From NCBI GenBank assembly GCA_037783545.1, contig JBBELK010001111.1, positions 351,955 through 415,954 of the forward strand: a stretch of DNA of 64,000 nt, read 5' to 3'. Below, piece after piece: positions 60,201 to 62,328 of this stretch. The notes under the pieces were generated by a model. It was not told the origin of the DNA and did no database searches. It saw nothing but the letters and a program-made list of their open reading frames with translations. This stretch comes from Henricia sp. BOLD:AAB3569. Lineage: Eukaryota > Echinodermata > Asteroidea > Spinulosida > Echinasteridae. How positions within the stretch are numbered: the first letter of the stretch is position 1; each line of letters starts with the position of its first letter. The translations under genes were made by a program, and so were the position numbers.

Positions 60201-62328
60201 ATCTATGTATAAGAAAACAAAATACCTAATAATCAACTATACGATAAACTAACTAATTGACACTCAAATTAAGAAAGAAAAGATCAACGATGAAAAATAA
60301 GATCAAACGAATACAATTAATAAGTTTGTCAAATGTCACTGATTATGAGCGCTTCCGTTGTAGAATAATCAAACTGCTCAATATCGCTCAAAATAAATGA
60401 AGAACTATAACCAATGCTAAAACAATAAATCAAATATAATGTGAAATTCACTTACACTGTTTTGCGTCCAAGTTCGTTAAAATACGGGAAACCTCGTATC
60501 CAAATCTCAAATTGAAAGAAATCACATTTTATCTATATGCCATATACTGCATGTGTTGCACAATTGAAATATAGACGCACAGTGCGGTCAGTGTGCGTCT
60601 ACGTACGTCTGTAACTATCCATTTTCCCACCAACTCTAGCAGACCAATGTGGGGACAGTTGAAAAGGTCTTATAGGTCAATCCCTTAGCGCAATATTCAT
60701 CTGTGAGGTAAGTGTATGGTTTCTCTTGCCTAAATGATAATGGGGGAAACAGATTAAAGCTACAAGTGTATAGGTATATTAAAGGTACATGTTCTTGTGG
60801 TGTTATTTCTATGGTGGACTGATATGTGGGAAAATATATTTAAGTTTAGCACTAAATCTTACAATACCGAATGATTAAATTCGGCCAGCAAGCTTTTTTA
60901 TGTATTCCGGTGAAAAATGCTCACCGTAATTGTAACAAGTATATAGCTTTGGTTTAGATTCTTACAGTGAACAGCCATGAACAGCCAACTAAGATTAAAA
61001 CATGAGATTTGTTCTACATGTATTATGCAATTTCGGTTTGCTAATGTTTTCGGTTTGCTAAAGTATAAGTTGTCGTGGGTGACACGAGATTACACACGAT
61101 CGACGCGCGCCATGTCGATGATCGGTTATTTTTTACCTCCCGTTATCCGGTCGGGTTTTCACCGTTTTCAAAAACTGATCGAAGATCGGTTGTATATAGT
61201 GGGTCATTAAATAAAAACGGGACACAGTGTCCCCCTTACGTCGTGATACTTCCAGAGTTGATTTTTTTAAATAATTACCGGACATCGGAGAATGGTTACC
61301 CTCGACATAGGCCTATGACCTCATGAATCGAACACCACCTTTATCTGTTGATATACTATACCCCAAACATAACGAGAACGATTCATTAAACTTGTGCGAT
61401 CTTGTAAATGCAAGTGTGTGACATTTTGAAACTTTCGCTCAAAATGTAACAAATTTCGCCAATAATGTAATTTGAATCGATAAAATCCAGGTTCTACAGC
61501 TAGCTAGCTGGGTAAAAATGTTAAGACTATGGCCAAGACATGTCTAACCGTCTGTAAATTATTTTAAATACTCTACTTTATTTTGCACAGAAATATCTTT
61601 AAACAATTTTGTTAACTTGAAAAGGCCATTTTTACAAATGCATAAAAATGTCACACTTTGGCTCCTTTTCTTATGCATGGAAATACCCAAGTATGCGAAG
61701 AAGATATCCTACACAAATTGCCGCGCTTTCGTATAGTTTATACACCCGCGGCATATGCCATATCGCTAGAGGTTTTTTTTTTCATATATGGACAAAAGAC
61801 ACCAAGTAGCTATAAATGAATTATTTTTAAAACACTTCCGCGCCCGCCTCGCCTTTGCAGCTCGCCAAAAATCATGTGTGGTGTTTGCTTGTAAAACGTA
61901 AAGGCCTATAGTAGTAGTATACCTATAATATCAGCAAAGATTAATTTAGTTGCCGCTTTCCGTTTTTCTTGCAAAATCATGAATTAGGCCTAACTATGCC
62001 TAACACTTCGGGTCGCTGCAAATGATGTATTGATTGGGGCTTTAATATGCAACATCATATAATTTGGGCATGAAGGAAACTCACCCAAGACAACGTCATA
62101 CCCAAGAGTTTTGGGATCCCCGTTGATAAGGGGTCTGATTTCGGCATTACATTGCGACGAGACTTTACTGTCCGCTGTATGAAGTTGACTTGCAAAAGTT
62201 GCATGCTGAGCTGCTGGCGACGCGATCGATTCAGATGTTGGATTGATTCTTAAATCAGAAAGTACAACATGAAGAACAGACGACGTGGTCAGAAAAAATA
62301 AAATGCCGTGTGTACGGAGTGCTACCAT
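9080..62328 (-). CDS. nrf-6-like: NRF-6-like acyltransferase, 15-exon gene
   Basis: Spliced gene whose exons join to 2187 nt (728 aa plus stop). Exons: 62328-62085, 30449-30295, 30065-29948, 28813-28702, 28389-28160, 27738-27574, 26509-26413, 25434-25342, 24641-24473, 23683-23604, 23270-23163, 21753-21624, 20669-20483, 14406-14363 plus 9948-9847 (exon 14, split by an insertion), 9235-9080. All junctions are GT-AG and phases agree throughout. Residues 1-25 form a signal peptide, about 75-173 the Cys-containing NRF domain (DAFGKPPAGV, WGTCVPANCS), and about 290-715 the acyltransferase-3 domain (LNGIRVISMLWIILYH with its conserved His, SVDSFFFM, FHRYWRLTPLY, WTWYSANDMQFF, YVKPYCRIAPY, LARVTYAVYLV). 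About 10-12 membrane segments are predicted. Family members are membrane proteins thought to acylate or move lipophilic molecules; the C. elegans founder affects drug response. The substrate here is unknown. The insertion in exon 14 may break this allele. Confidence 0.93.
9366..9440 (-). repeat. tRNA-derived SINE head or tRNA relic
   Basis: On the minus strand, TAGCTCAGCTGGTAGTGGTA resembles a tRNA D-arm/A box, and a GGTTGGAGTCC block resembles a degraded B box. The acceptor stem does not pair, so this is not a functional tRNA gene. Confidence 0.45.
9847..9948 (-). CDS. nrf-6-like: nrf-6-like exon 14, 3' half
   Basis: 102 nt on the far side of the 4.4-kb insertion, encoding LARVTYAVYLVQNIVAD and a helix ending in HFSVYLL before donor GTAAGA. 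Removing the element and one copy of the 3-bp duplication joins the two halves into a 143-nt exon in perfect phase with exons 13 and 15. Confidence 0.9.
10260..12150. repeat. 187-bp tandem array, left arm
   Basis: About ten units spaced about 181-190 bp apart (the GGCCGCCAT-type site recurs near 10275, 10454, 10640, 10823, 11012, 11201, 11391, 11580, 11766, 11950). The right arm (about 12125-14040) is the inverted copy. Short open frames recurring in it are repeat artefacts. Confidence 0.85.
12295..12533. mobile_element. nested hairpin MITE, CTG duplication
   Basis: 239 bp with inverted ends GGGCCTATTTCATAAAGCA (one mismatched block at the far end) and CTG on both sides (12292-12294, 12534-12536). 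The surrounding 187-bp unit is restored when it is removed, so it entered after the palindrome formed. Confidence 0.8.
14363..14406 (-). CDS. nrf-6-like: nrf-6-like exon 14, 5' half
   Basis: 44 nt that follow the acceptor TTTTTCTGGACAG and encode GWINSFLSWRAWVVL, the conserved FLSW motif. The exon stops abruptly at the end of a palindromic element. Read straight on, the next codon is TAG, which would end the protein at 644 aa. Confidence 0.9.
15888..16640. repeat. 73-bp tandem array with 16-bp palindrome
   Basis: Ten units of 73 bp. Six carry the perfect palindrome GACGGTTCGAACCGTC, and the last four carry the degraded form GACGGTTCTAACTGTC. The gradient suggests array growth from one end. 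Confidence 0.9.
17074..17218. mobile_element. TAGAC-type MITE copy
   Basis: It starts TAGACTGCCGAAGTGAGTAC and ends with the complement of the same motif. Partial copies abut it on both sides (about 16980-17068 and 17254-17330), so insertions are nested here. Confidence 0.7.
19736..19800 (-). repeat. tRNA-like sequence (pseudo-tRNA or SINE)
   Basis: Minus-strand TGGTGTAGTGGGA (A-box-like) and GGTTCGAATCCC (B box) are correctly spaced, but the anticodon arm does not pair well. It is more likely a relic than a working tRNA. Confidence 0.45.
19823..19989. mobile_element. TAGAC-type MITE, variant
   Basis: 167 bp between TAGACTACTAAAGTG and CACTTTAGTAGTCTA. It shares size, ends and inner CCATGG blocks with the copies at 20064 and 31763, but the terminal sequence has diverged symmetrically at both ends. 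Confidence 0.75.
20064..20236. mobile_element. TAGAC-type MITE copy
   Basis: 173 bp from TAGACTGCCGAAGTGAATAC to CACACTTCGGCTGTCTA. Internal blocks TTGCCTAGGCAA and TTACCATGGCAA are themselves short palindromes shared by all copies. Confidence 0.8.
20483..20669 (-). CDS. nrf-6-like: nrf-6-like exon 13
   Basis: 187-nt exon encoding residues 568-630. It contains two membrane helices (FALIGWISAAAMAMSVVYGL and SRFVWSLALAWVVFACRYG) around a short loop with YKTPPLTN. The donor is GTAAGA, phase 1. The following intron carries a 5.2-kb palindrome. Confidence 0.93.
21101..21360. mobile_element. MITE with AATAGGGCGAC ends
   Basis: 260 bp in intron 12 with inverted ends AATAGGGCGA/TCGCCCTATT. Two further inverted TCGCCCTA motifs lie inside. 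No coding capacity was seen. Confidence 0.65.
21624..21753 (-). CDS. nrf-6-like: nrf-6-like exon 12
   Basis: 130-nt exon encoding residues 524-567, with VYVKPYCRIAPYLVGIGLGY matching the Y-KPY-RI-PYLVG-GY signature. The acceptor is ATTCATGTAG and the donor GTAAGT, phase 0. Confidence 0.93.
22683..22874. repeat. long stem-loop in intron 11
   Basis: Arms at about 22700-22770 and 22820-22874 are inverted copies around CAACAATGCAGTGGG and CACTGATGG. The loop of about 50 bp contains a minus-strand GGAG/GTAAGAC that looks like a splice donor. Confidence 0.7.
22917..22988 (+). repeat. tRNA-like sequence (pseudo-tRNA or SINE head)
   Basis: TAGCTCAGTTGGTGGAGCA (D-arm) and GGTTCGAATCCC (T-arm) are well preserved, with a 5-bp anticodon stem TTGGC/GCCAA around CATGTAA. 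Position 33 is A rather than the invariant U, and the 5' acceptor strand does not pair with TCGGGGCA. It is therefore probably a tRNA relic or SINE head. Confidence 0.5.
23163..23270 (-). CDS. nrf-6-like: nrf-6-like exon 11
   Basis: 108-nt exon encoding residues 488-524: a hydrophobic run (FPVIGWLTLSMALLTSLVTT, then ALIISLYDLSITTQL) that forms one or two membrane helices. The acceptor is TATATAACAG and the donor GTAAGT. Confidence 0.9.
23604..23683 (-). CDS. nrf-6-like: nrf-6-like exon 10
   Basis: 80-nt exon encoding residues 462-488, CMVWTWYSANDMQFFVISPL, the best-conserved block of the family (W-W-Y-ANDMQFF). The donor is GTAAGT, phase 2. Confidence 0.94.
23930..24310. repeat. GACTCG-rich degenerate repeat
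   Basis: Irregular clusters of GACTCG/GAGTC at both edges face each other. A similar AAGTC-rich block lies at 28960-29390. They look like two members of one low-complexity foldback family. Confidence 0.55.
24473..24641 (-). CDS. nrf-6-like: nrf-6-like exon 9
   Basis: 169-nt exon encoding residues 405-461. It holds LTPLYAFTLLIYMYIP, then the lumenal loop GPLWQ...CSKYWWTNLLYINNFWP, with the Cys and WWTN block typical of this family. The donor is GTAATC, phase 0. Confidence 0.93.
24849..24988. mobile_element. 140-bp hairpin element in intron 8
   Basis: The inverted ends ACCGTATCGAATAGCCGCC (24849) and its complement (ending 24988) extend 25 bp each and are nearly perfect. It carries no coding sequence. 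Confidence 0.7.
25342..25434 (-). CDS. nrf-6-like: nrf-6-like exon 8
   Basis: 93-nt exon encoding residues 374-405. It starts SGFLVAYLSFSRF and ends FYFHRYWR, the conserved HR-x-R motif that is completed by exon 9 (LTPLYAF). The acceptor is TCTATTGCAG and the donor GTAAGA, phase 2 at both ends. Confidence 0.93.
26413..26509 (-). CDS. nrf-6-like: nrf-6-like exon 7
   Basis: 97-nt exon encoding residues 342-374, including VGFQVVANGFFSVDSFFFM, the conserved (V/N)G-SVD-FFF segment of the family. The donor is GTGAGA (phase 2), which joins exon 8 to complete the following SG. Confidence 0.93.
26928..27408. repeat. GC-rich intronic island
   Basis: About 480 bp of intron 6 is strongly GC-rich with many GGCCG/CGGCC and GATG motifs, in sharp contrast to the AT-rich flanks. 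The edges carry CACAATTA and TAATTGTG in opposite orientation, so it may be a mobile element. Open frames in it show no recognisable protein. Confidence 0.5.
27574..27738 (-). CDS. nrf-6-like: nrf-6-like exon 6 (acyltransferase-3 start)
   Basis: 165-nt exon encoding residues 287-342. It holds LLCFALNRNLTKLM and then SLLNGIRVISMLWIILYH, the first acyltransferase-3 motif with the putative catalytic His. The acceptor is CTTCCCAG. The donor GTATTG is weak but is the only GT that keeps the phase with exon 7. Confidence 0.9.
28031..28142. mobile_element. CACTG-ended MITE beside exon 5
   Basis: A 112-bp copy of the family at 3983, with ends CACTGCAAAAACTGTGG and GTTTTTGCAGTG and CA on both sides. 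It ends 17 bp from the exon 5 donor side of intron 5. Confidence 0.8.
28160..28389 (-). CDS. nrf-6-like: nrf-6-like exon 5 (first TM and acidic loop)
   Basis: 230-nt exon encoding residues 210-287. It opens with a membrane helix (ILCCFIGSLMLLGALYDEFI) and continues as a polar loop rich in Asp, Asn and Glu. The acceptor is TTGTATAAG and the donor GTGAGT. A hairpin MITE (28031-28142) lies 17 bp past the donor. Confidence 0.88.
28702..28813 (-). CDS. nrf-6-like: nrf-6-like exon 4
   Basis: 112-nt exon encoding residues 173-210 with a Cys at each end of a loop (SALCTKQPSIPYSAGVICT). It starts in phase 1 and ends in phase 2. The acceptor CCCCCCAG and donor GTAAGT are both strong. The start of the first membrane segment is split across the next junction. 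Confidence 0.88.
28960..29390. repeat. AAGTC pentamer-rich block
   Basis: Clusters of CAAGTCAAGTC at 28960-29100 and again at 29265-29370, the latter with GAGTC/GACTC inversions, frame a unique segment. It lies in intron 3. Confidence 0.65.
29490..29915 (-). pseudogene. 3' end of an L2-type LINE
   Basis: Minus-strand frame with HWLPVSQRIVFKLMLLVHKA and then NNKAPYYIKELLHQYSPART, the conserved C-terminal LHWLPV-FK-HKALN region of L2/CR1-type LINEs. A frameshift occurs after SILNELGAP. A short AAT microsatellite (about 29499-29513) follows at the 3' side. It lies in intron 3 and is 5'-truncated, as usual for LINEs. Confidence 0.8.
29948..30065 (-). CDS. nrf-6-like: nrf-6-like exon 3 (NRF domain, Cys pair)
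   Basis: 118-nt exon encoding residues 134-173, ending in phase 1. The acceptor is GTTTTGTTTCAG and the donor GTAAGT. IKWGTCVPANCSDDDV is the conserved WG-C-P-C motif near the end of the NRF domain. A LINE 3' fragment sits only about 40 bp downstream in the intron. Confidence 0.93.
30295..30449 (-). CDS. nrf-6-like: nrf-6-like exon 2 (NRF domain)
   Basis: 155-nt exon encoding residues 82-133. The acceptor is TTTCCATGCAG and the donor GTAAGA (phase 0). It contains the family hallmark DAFGKPPAGV followed by NWQWLGHYDECMAI with a conserved Cys. Confidence 0.93.
30530..31560 (-). pseudogene. Gypsy-type pol relic
   Basis: Two degenerate pieces. 31555-31097 carries SVTHHIQTKGQPVSARPRRL, the segment leading into reverse transcriptase, followed after an internal loss by the RNase H connection FYRHFIPHAANALKPLTAL. 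30958-30530 carries the RNase H block YSVLTDHKPLVFAFNAKAD. Most of the RT palm is missing and several frameshifts are present, so it is inactive. Confidence 0.8.
31763..31929. mobile_element. TAGAC-type MITE copy
   Basis: 167 bp from TAGACTGCCGAAGTAAATAC to CACACTTCGGCTGTCTA. It was copied along with the host repeat to 33654-33820. Confidence 0.85.
32584..32868 (+). CDS. 2A-like peptide plus PHD finger (LINE ORF fragment)
   Basis: 94-aa frame. The hydrophobic start MQILLLILVSGDIQLNPGP ends in a 2A-type ribosome-skipping motif (D-I-Q-L-N-P-G-P, with Gln where Glu is usual). It is followed by a Cys4-His-Cys3 PHD finger (CGVC, CETC, WYHNKC, CNKC). This arrangement is known from APE-type (CR1/L2-like) non-LTR retrotransposons of marine invertebrates, where it starts the coding region. 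Endonuclease and RT are absent here, so it is a 5' fragment. The upstream frame at 32341-32577 with a signal-like start (MEVSFVVCLFIILATCG) may be the remains of the preceding segment. Confidence 0.75.
   Translation: MQILLLILVSGDIQLNPGPKHPCGVCHKNVNLNQKAVECETCMVWYHNKCTGMKDNMYRVYMEHESYAWICNKCGIPNLQFPALVFSWFATGNM
33487..35187. repeat. 1.9-kb direct repeat, copy 2 (deleted)
   Basis: Matches copy 1 apart from a 191-bp deletion and scattered base changes. The deletion removes the PHD finger, so only the 2A-like start of the open frame survives (from 34475). Confidence 0.9.
33654..33820. mobile_element. TAGAC-type MITE copy (duplicated with host repeat)
   Basis: Identical in layout to the element at 31763 and offset by the same 1891 bp as the host unit, so it was already present when the unit duplicated. 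Confidence 0.85.
35188..35678. other. unique spacer before the LTR concatemer
   Basis: About 490 bp with no gene seen. It ends in ATAG (35675-35678), the left target duplication of the LTR insertion. Confidence 0.5.
35679..35977 (-). repeat. LTR D (3' LTR of the block)
   Basis: 299 bp with 6-bp inverted ends TGTAAC/GTTACA. It appears identical to LTRs at 41117 and 52061. ATAG precedes it. Confidence 0.92.
36138..37214 (-). CDS. protease C-terminus plus two zinc fingers
   Basis: Open frame of 358 codons in a different frame from Gag, with no ATG at its start (the overlap begins at TTG). Its first 25 residues hold the protease C-terminal signature VILGIDFL. Then come a Pro/Glu/Arg-rich linker and two Cys/His fingers: C188, C191, H204, C209 (CSHCDRRFTRLSNLRRHH) and C220, C224, H235/H237, C241. 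A Pro/Ser/Thr-rich tail follows to the stop. It could be reached by a programmed frameshift, or the protease may be broken by an old indel. Zinc fingers stand where reverse transcriptase would be expected. Confidence 0.75.
   Translation of the reverse strand: MSHACIVAKIEPDVILGIDFLSTYRCQWRWGDNTVLINEKPAALRGYEQHPSVARVQVGHKVRELQWIGVGTVYLDAAAPREEEATGTERDLLNQETRPAGEGPGDKVKTEDLATRPPPGNPEEDAEAGDREAPRHEAAPPQLRAVRNLPLVRTRKQETGGAPTAGRTTNGGERSGTRPLIRMSNAQCSHCDRRFTRLSNLRRHHRTACPALHPTMPFECPLGCGRSFYRDDVRHRHLQYCPRRPERVATVTVGDQLDVHASDDGMDGEDREQRGLGGHSEPPPRAEVSQPGTTLSEPPARMGNRTPPEQPPVAAAPQPDARRASTPPPSERPPSATTPSRTESGTQTETQRGPPPPS
37211..41053 (-). CDS. Gag with repeat arrays, zinc knuckle and partial protease
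   Basis: About 1280 aa from the first ATG (MNSRDRGGL); the frame is also open back into the primer-site region but without an ATG. Residues about 130-540 are roughly fifteen 28-aa repeats (consensus MPRDYGAEPPDRLRTAHDHV...). About 541-921 are roughly twenty-seven 14-aa repeats (PYGAEQVKLLRTAQ). A retrotransposon Gag/capsid-like domain follows at about 958-1160 (LPDKFDGVSSWSDYLVHFE), then a CCHC knuckle (CFGCHEFGHFRRDC) at about 1164. The aspartic protease catalytic motif LLDTGASVSL lies near 1224. The frame ends inside the protease; the rest of that domain is in another frame (next feature). The repeats are not typical of Gag proteins. Confidence 0.88.
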   Translation of the reverse strand: MNSRDRGGLVSDSPRSGDMPESDEYQYGGQTDKAHSSTFVTVDELLYSFVGENPRENSGWWEDTGKMLEPEIVEGKRPVRTVRPDPANPSSFCGGLDQTSDPWTDLSSTPVHFEPGKFRRVPEDPPRTVNDHVAPLRLEPRTLPDYGAEPPERFRAAHDHVGWLPSETRMPRDYGAEPSDRLRTAHDPIGRLPPETRMPRDYGAEPPDQLRAAHDHVGRLPSETRMPRDYGAEPPDRLRTAHDHVGRLPSETRMPRDYGAEPPDRLRTAHDHVGRLPSETRMLPDYGAEPPDRLRAAHDHVGWLPSETRMPRDYSAEPPDQFRAAHDHVGRLPSETRMPRDYGAEPSDRLRTAHDHVGWLPSETRMARDYSAEPPDQFRAAHDHVGRLPPETRMPRDYGAEPPDRLRAALDQGEQLRLEPRTLPDYGAEPPDRFRAAHDHVGWLPLETRMPRDYGAEPSDRLRTAHDPNGRLPPEPRTLPDYGAEPPDRLRAAHDHVGWLPSETRMPRDYGAEPSDRLRAAHDHVGRLPSETRMPRDYGAEHDNLLRTAQPYGAEQVKLLRTAQPYGAEQVKLLRTVQPYGAEHDNLLCTAQPYGAEHDNLLRTAQPYGAEQVKLLRTVQPYGAEQVKLLRTVQPYGAEHDNLLRTAQPYGAEQDNLLRTAQPYGAEQVKLLRTAQPYGAEQVKLLRTAQPYGAEQVKLLRTAQPYGAEHDNLLRTAQPYGAEQVKLLRTAQPYGAEQVKLLRTAQPYGAEHDNLLRTAQPYGAEQVKLLRTVQPYGAEHNNLLRTAQPYGAEHDNLLRTAQPYGAEHQDSLRTAQLHGGRLPGENRTAQPYGAEHQDSLRTAQLHGGRLPSENRTARLYGGGLPSELRTAQLHGGRLPSENRTARLYGGGLPSELRTAQLYGGRLPSENRTTQPYGAPPRSGNPDADTPATQPATGSGPSPAQPPTAGPPGGGRRPMMLPDKFDGVSSWSDYLVHFESVARVNQWSESEKAMFLGAHLKGSAREALADMAPEARTEYLRILEYFEQRFGVTAQVPLHRAQLSMCTRRRDESISGLGQSIRRLVSKSYPNLPTQAREDLAVDAFRNALGDEQLQRHVFSRKATTLTEAITLATEMEAFLESQVQNRKGRQGTREVRSVMELAQPTPDRNTESTGYARRPPDRSMVECFGCHEFGHFRRDCPRRKPSQRTAGGRPPGRNQTTPNVPLGENYIAGKVVSTPVCFLLDTGASVSLISERIYDELYGPGKPNLQPLPETLRQADGSPMQVRGGLLLNSRSEIRS
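38284..39432 (-). repeat. 42-bp coding array, each unit a hairpin
   Basis: About 27 units of 42 bp encode the 14-aa Gag repeats. About twenty units contain a perfect 10-bp stem, GTGCGGAGCA...TGCTCCGCAC, around an 8-nt loop. The same array occurs at 43722-44870. The four left-hand units differ (GGGGAGCC-type) and pair less regularly. Confidence 0.9.
39433..40670 (-). repeat. 84-bp coding array
   Basis: About 15 units of 84 bp encode the 28-aa Gag repeats. Many units also hold an inverted GGCGCGGA/TCCGCGCC pair. Partial copies of the array occur at 44871-45130, 49724-50034 and 50649-51610. Confidence 0.9.
41117..41415 (-). repeat. LTR C (between internal regions 3 and 2)
   Basis: 299-bp copy exactly 5438 bp from LTR D. 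It serves as 3' LTR of one unit and 5' LTR of the next. Confidence 0.92.
41576..42652 (-). CDS. protease C-terminus plus two zinc fingers, copy 2
   Basis: Same 358-codon frame as 36138-37214 with no amino-acid difference seen. The same frame break relative to Gag is present, so the break predates the duplication of this unit. Confidence 0.75.
   Translation of the reverse strand: MSHACIVAKIEPDVILGIDFLSTYRCQWRWGDNTVLINEKPAALRGYEQHPSVARVQVGHKVRELQWIGVGTVYLDAAAPREEEATGTERDLLNQETRPAGEGPGDKVKTEDLATRPPPGNPEEDAEAGDREAPRHEAAPPQLRAVRNLPLVRTRKQETGGAPTAGRTTNGGERSGTRPLIRMSNAQCSHCDRRFTRLSNLRRHHRTACPALHPTMPFECPLGCGRSFYRDDVRHRHLQYCPRRPERVATVTVGDQLDVHASDDGMDGEDREQRGLGGHSEPPPRAEVSQPGTTLSEPPARMGNRTPPEQPPVAAAPQPDARRASTPPPSERPPSATTPSRTESGTQTETQRGPPPPS
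42649..45132 (-). pseudogene. Gag copy 2, C-terminal part, split by insertion
   Basis: Identical to the C-terminal two-thirds of the intact Gag (part of the 84-bp array, all 42-bp repeats, capsid-like domain, knuckle, protease start). It is cut at 45132 by the TA-flanked element. The N-terminal part resumes at 49724. Confidence 0.88.
45133..49721. mobile_element. 4.6-kb TA-flanked repeat element
   Basis: The ends CCCAGCAAACACA and TGTGTTTGCTGGG are flanked by TA on both sides (45131-45132, 49722-49723). Removing it restores the Gag repeat seen intact at 39692. The inside holds a left array of about 183-bp units (about 45160-45880, again 46320-46700), a middle with ACTCATACATTA repeats and unique sequence, a SINE fragment, and a right array of about 235-bp units (47130-49700). 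Both arrays are rich in AACGTT and AACATT. No transposase was found; open frames such as 47773-48078 simply recur with the repeat. Confidence 0.88.
46695..46805 (-). mobile_element. tRNA-headed SINE fragment
   Basis: On the minus strand, a B-box-like GGGGTTCGAGCCCC is followed by GTGTCCCTGGGCAAGGCACT, a tail shared by many L2-mobilised SINEs in metazoans. It is nested in the TA-flanked element. Confidence 0.65.
49722..50431 (-). pseudogene. Gag copy 2, N-terminal part
   Basis: Starts at the same ATG context as the intact Gag. About 650 bp of 84-bp repeats are missing through a repeat-to-repeat deletion near 50035. It carries the TGATCAGG variant (49955) shared with internal region 1 but not with the intact copy (TGATCCGG at 39921). 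Confidence 0.85.
50495..50648 (-). repeat. LTR B, truncated
   Basis: The first 154 bp of the LTR (plus-strand reading) are fused at GCGTCCCC to the 84-bp coding repeat. The other half and the adjoining gag, knuckle and protease of internal region 1 are deleted. Confidence 0.9.
50594..51997 (-). pseudogene. Gag copy 3, truncated
   Basis: The N-terminal region and most of the 84-bp array are present, then the frame runs into the truncated LTR B and stops after about 17 foreign residues. The capsid-like domain, knuckle and protease are all deleted. Confidence 0.88.
52061..52359 (-). repeat. LTR A (5' LTR of the block)
   Basis: Full 299-bp copy, followed on the plus strand by the ATAG target duplication. 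Confidence 0.92.
52364..52772. other. spacer, no gene seen
   Basis: Unique-looking sequence between the LTR concatemer and the BEL/Pao remnant. No open frame resembling a protein was found. Confidence 0.45.
52948..53219 (+). mobile_element. complete SINE with 14-bp target duplication
   Basis: 272 bp flanked by ACATGCTTCATTTC on both sides (52934-52947, 53220-53233). The head has a tRNA-like A box and the B box GGTTCGAACCC. The body contains GGTTTTCCCCTGGGGGTTTT, and the tail is (CAA)n. It inserted between the BEL/Pao LTR remnant and the gag remnant. Confidence 0.88.
53326..54551 (-). pseudogene. BEL/Pao gag, frameshifted
   Basis: Pieces in order: a start at 54551 (MAESEARKMRG), a Pro-rich run encoded by a long G/C tract, then LEKMRLPTFDGDVRQYPRF (near 54140-54090), typical of Pao Gag. 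VIGDIEKRLPTTIRREW follows near 53770. The zinc-knuckle region CLIHDVGQHDTSECRSY ... CFCCLTRGHRVSDC is at 53510-53330. Several frame changes separate them. Confidence 0.8.
55838..56377 (-). CDS. SGNH/GDSL hydrolase of the DIRS element
   Basis: Intact 179-aa frame from an ATG. Block I has Ser13 (WIIGDSLIRW), block III has Asn66 (HLGTND) and block V has Asp155 and His158 (DGVHLSPKG). These match the catalytic set of SGNH hydrolases. Such a hydrolase gene accompanies some DIRS/Ngaro elements; its role in their life cycle is unknown. It is the only gene of this element with no frame break. Confidence 0.82.
   Translation of the reverse strand: MFLQGPVWIIGDSLIRWAAEPLDPNFRVLWQGRSGAGLPDLPDLLQKIQGPSPPPPSIIIVHLGTNDLGKVDFFSIRQRVVVCMHSYKNKFPNTTLLWSEILPRAFYFGANPQERMEKQRRAVNRWARSRCGRIGATSVRHEQFTWTDFSLFRRDGVHLSPKGNSILRENFLTAIRHLY
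56440..57071 (-). pseudogene. DIRS tyrosine recombinase, frameshifted
   Basis: The N-terminal core-binding part (PATISSYIAGVGFYHKIRGW) is at 57071-56790. After one frame change the catalytic part (56805-56440) holds HSFRFGAATTAHELG, with the H-x-x-R pair, then MGRWRSRAMFTYI with the Tyr nucleophile. It integrates the element in place of a DDE integrase in this class. Confidence 0.82.
57337..58640 (-). pseudogene. DIRS reverse transcriptase-RNase H, frameshifted
   Basis: RT motifs in order: SPIGLVPKREPNSWRLIHHL, WLAKSDIKSAFRLLPI, KCLPMGCSISC and the catalytic YLDDFLFVG. Then RNase H with QLFTDAAASIGFGACF and FFHCDNMAVVHIING. The frame changes near 58170 and again near 57680. YLDD with this spacing is typical of DIRS-type enzymes. 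Confidence 0.85.
58718..59922 (-). pseudogene. DIRS gag-like protein, CCCH finger, frameshifted
   Basis: The N-terminal basic part (MPRPKRQAKPSAKMREAEMH) begins at 59922. After a frame change near 59640-59700 the main part (59584-58718, 288 codons) follows. It has a helical core with LWLTVAAAVTVSSMV and a CCCH-type finger, CFAFNSPHGCHYRTCKFAHKC, followed by CSSCNRTG. Confidence 0.75.
60182..62084. other. intron 1 5' end, no further gene seen
   Basis: AT-rich sequence that begins with the resumed BEL/Pao LTR edge (about 60182-60212). It has two TAGGCCTA palindromes (61308, 61985) and no recognisable coding or mobile element. Confidence 0.5.
62085..62328 (-). CDS. nrf-6-like: nrf-6-like exon 1 (signal peptide)
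   Basis: The first coding exon encodes residues 1-82. The ATG at 62328 is chosen because it is the first in-frame ATG and opens a hydrophobic signal peptide (MVALRTHGILFFLTTSSVLH). The frame stays open upstream but only reaches a GTG. Cys79 of the NRF domain start (SSQCNAEI) lies near the end. The donor is GTGAGT, leaving phase 1. The single leftover G pairs with CT of exon 2, 31.6 kb away, to give a smooth DAFGKPPAGV junction, which is strong support for this very long intron. Confidence 0.85.
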
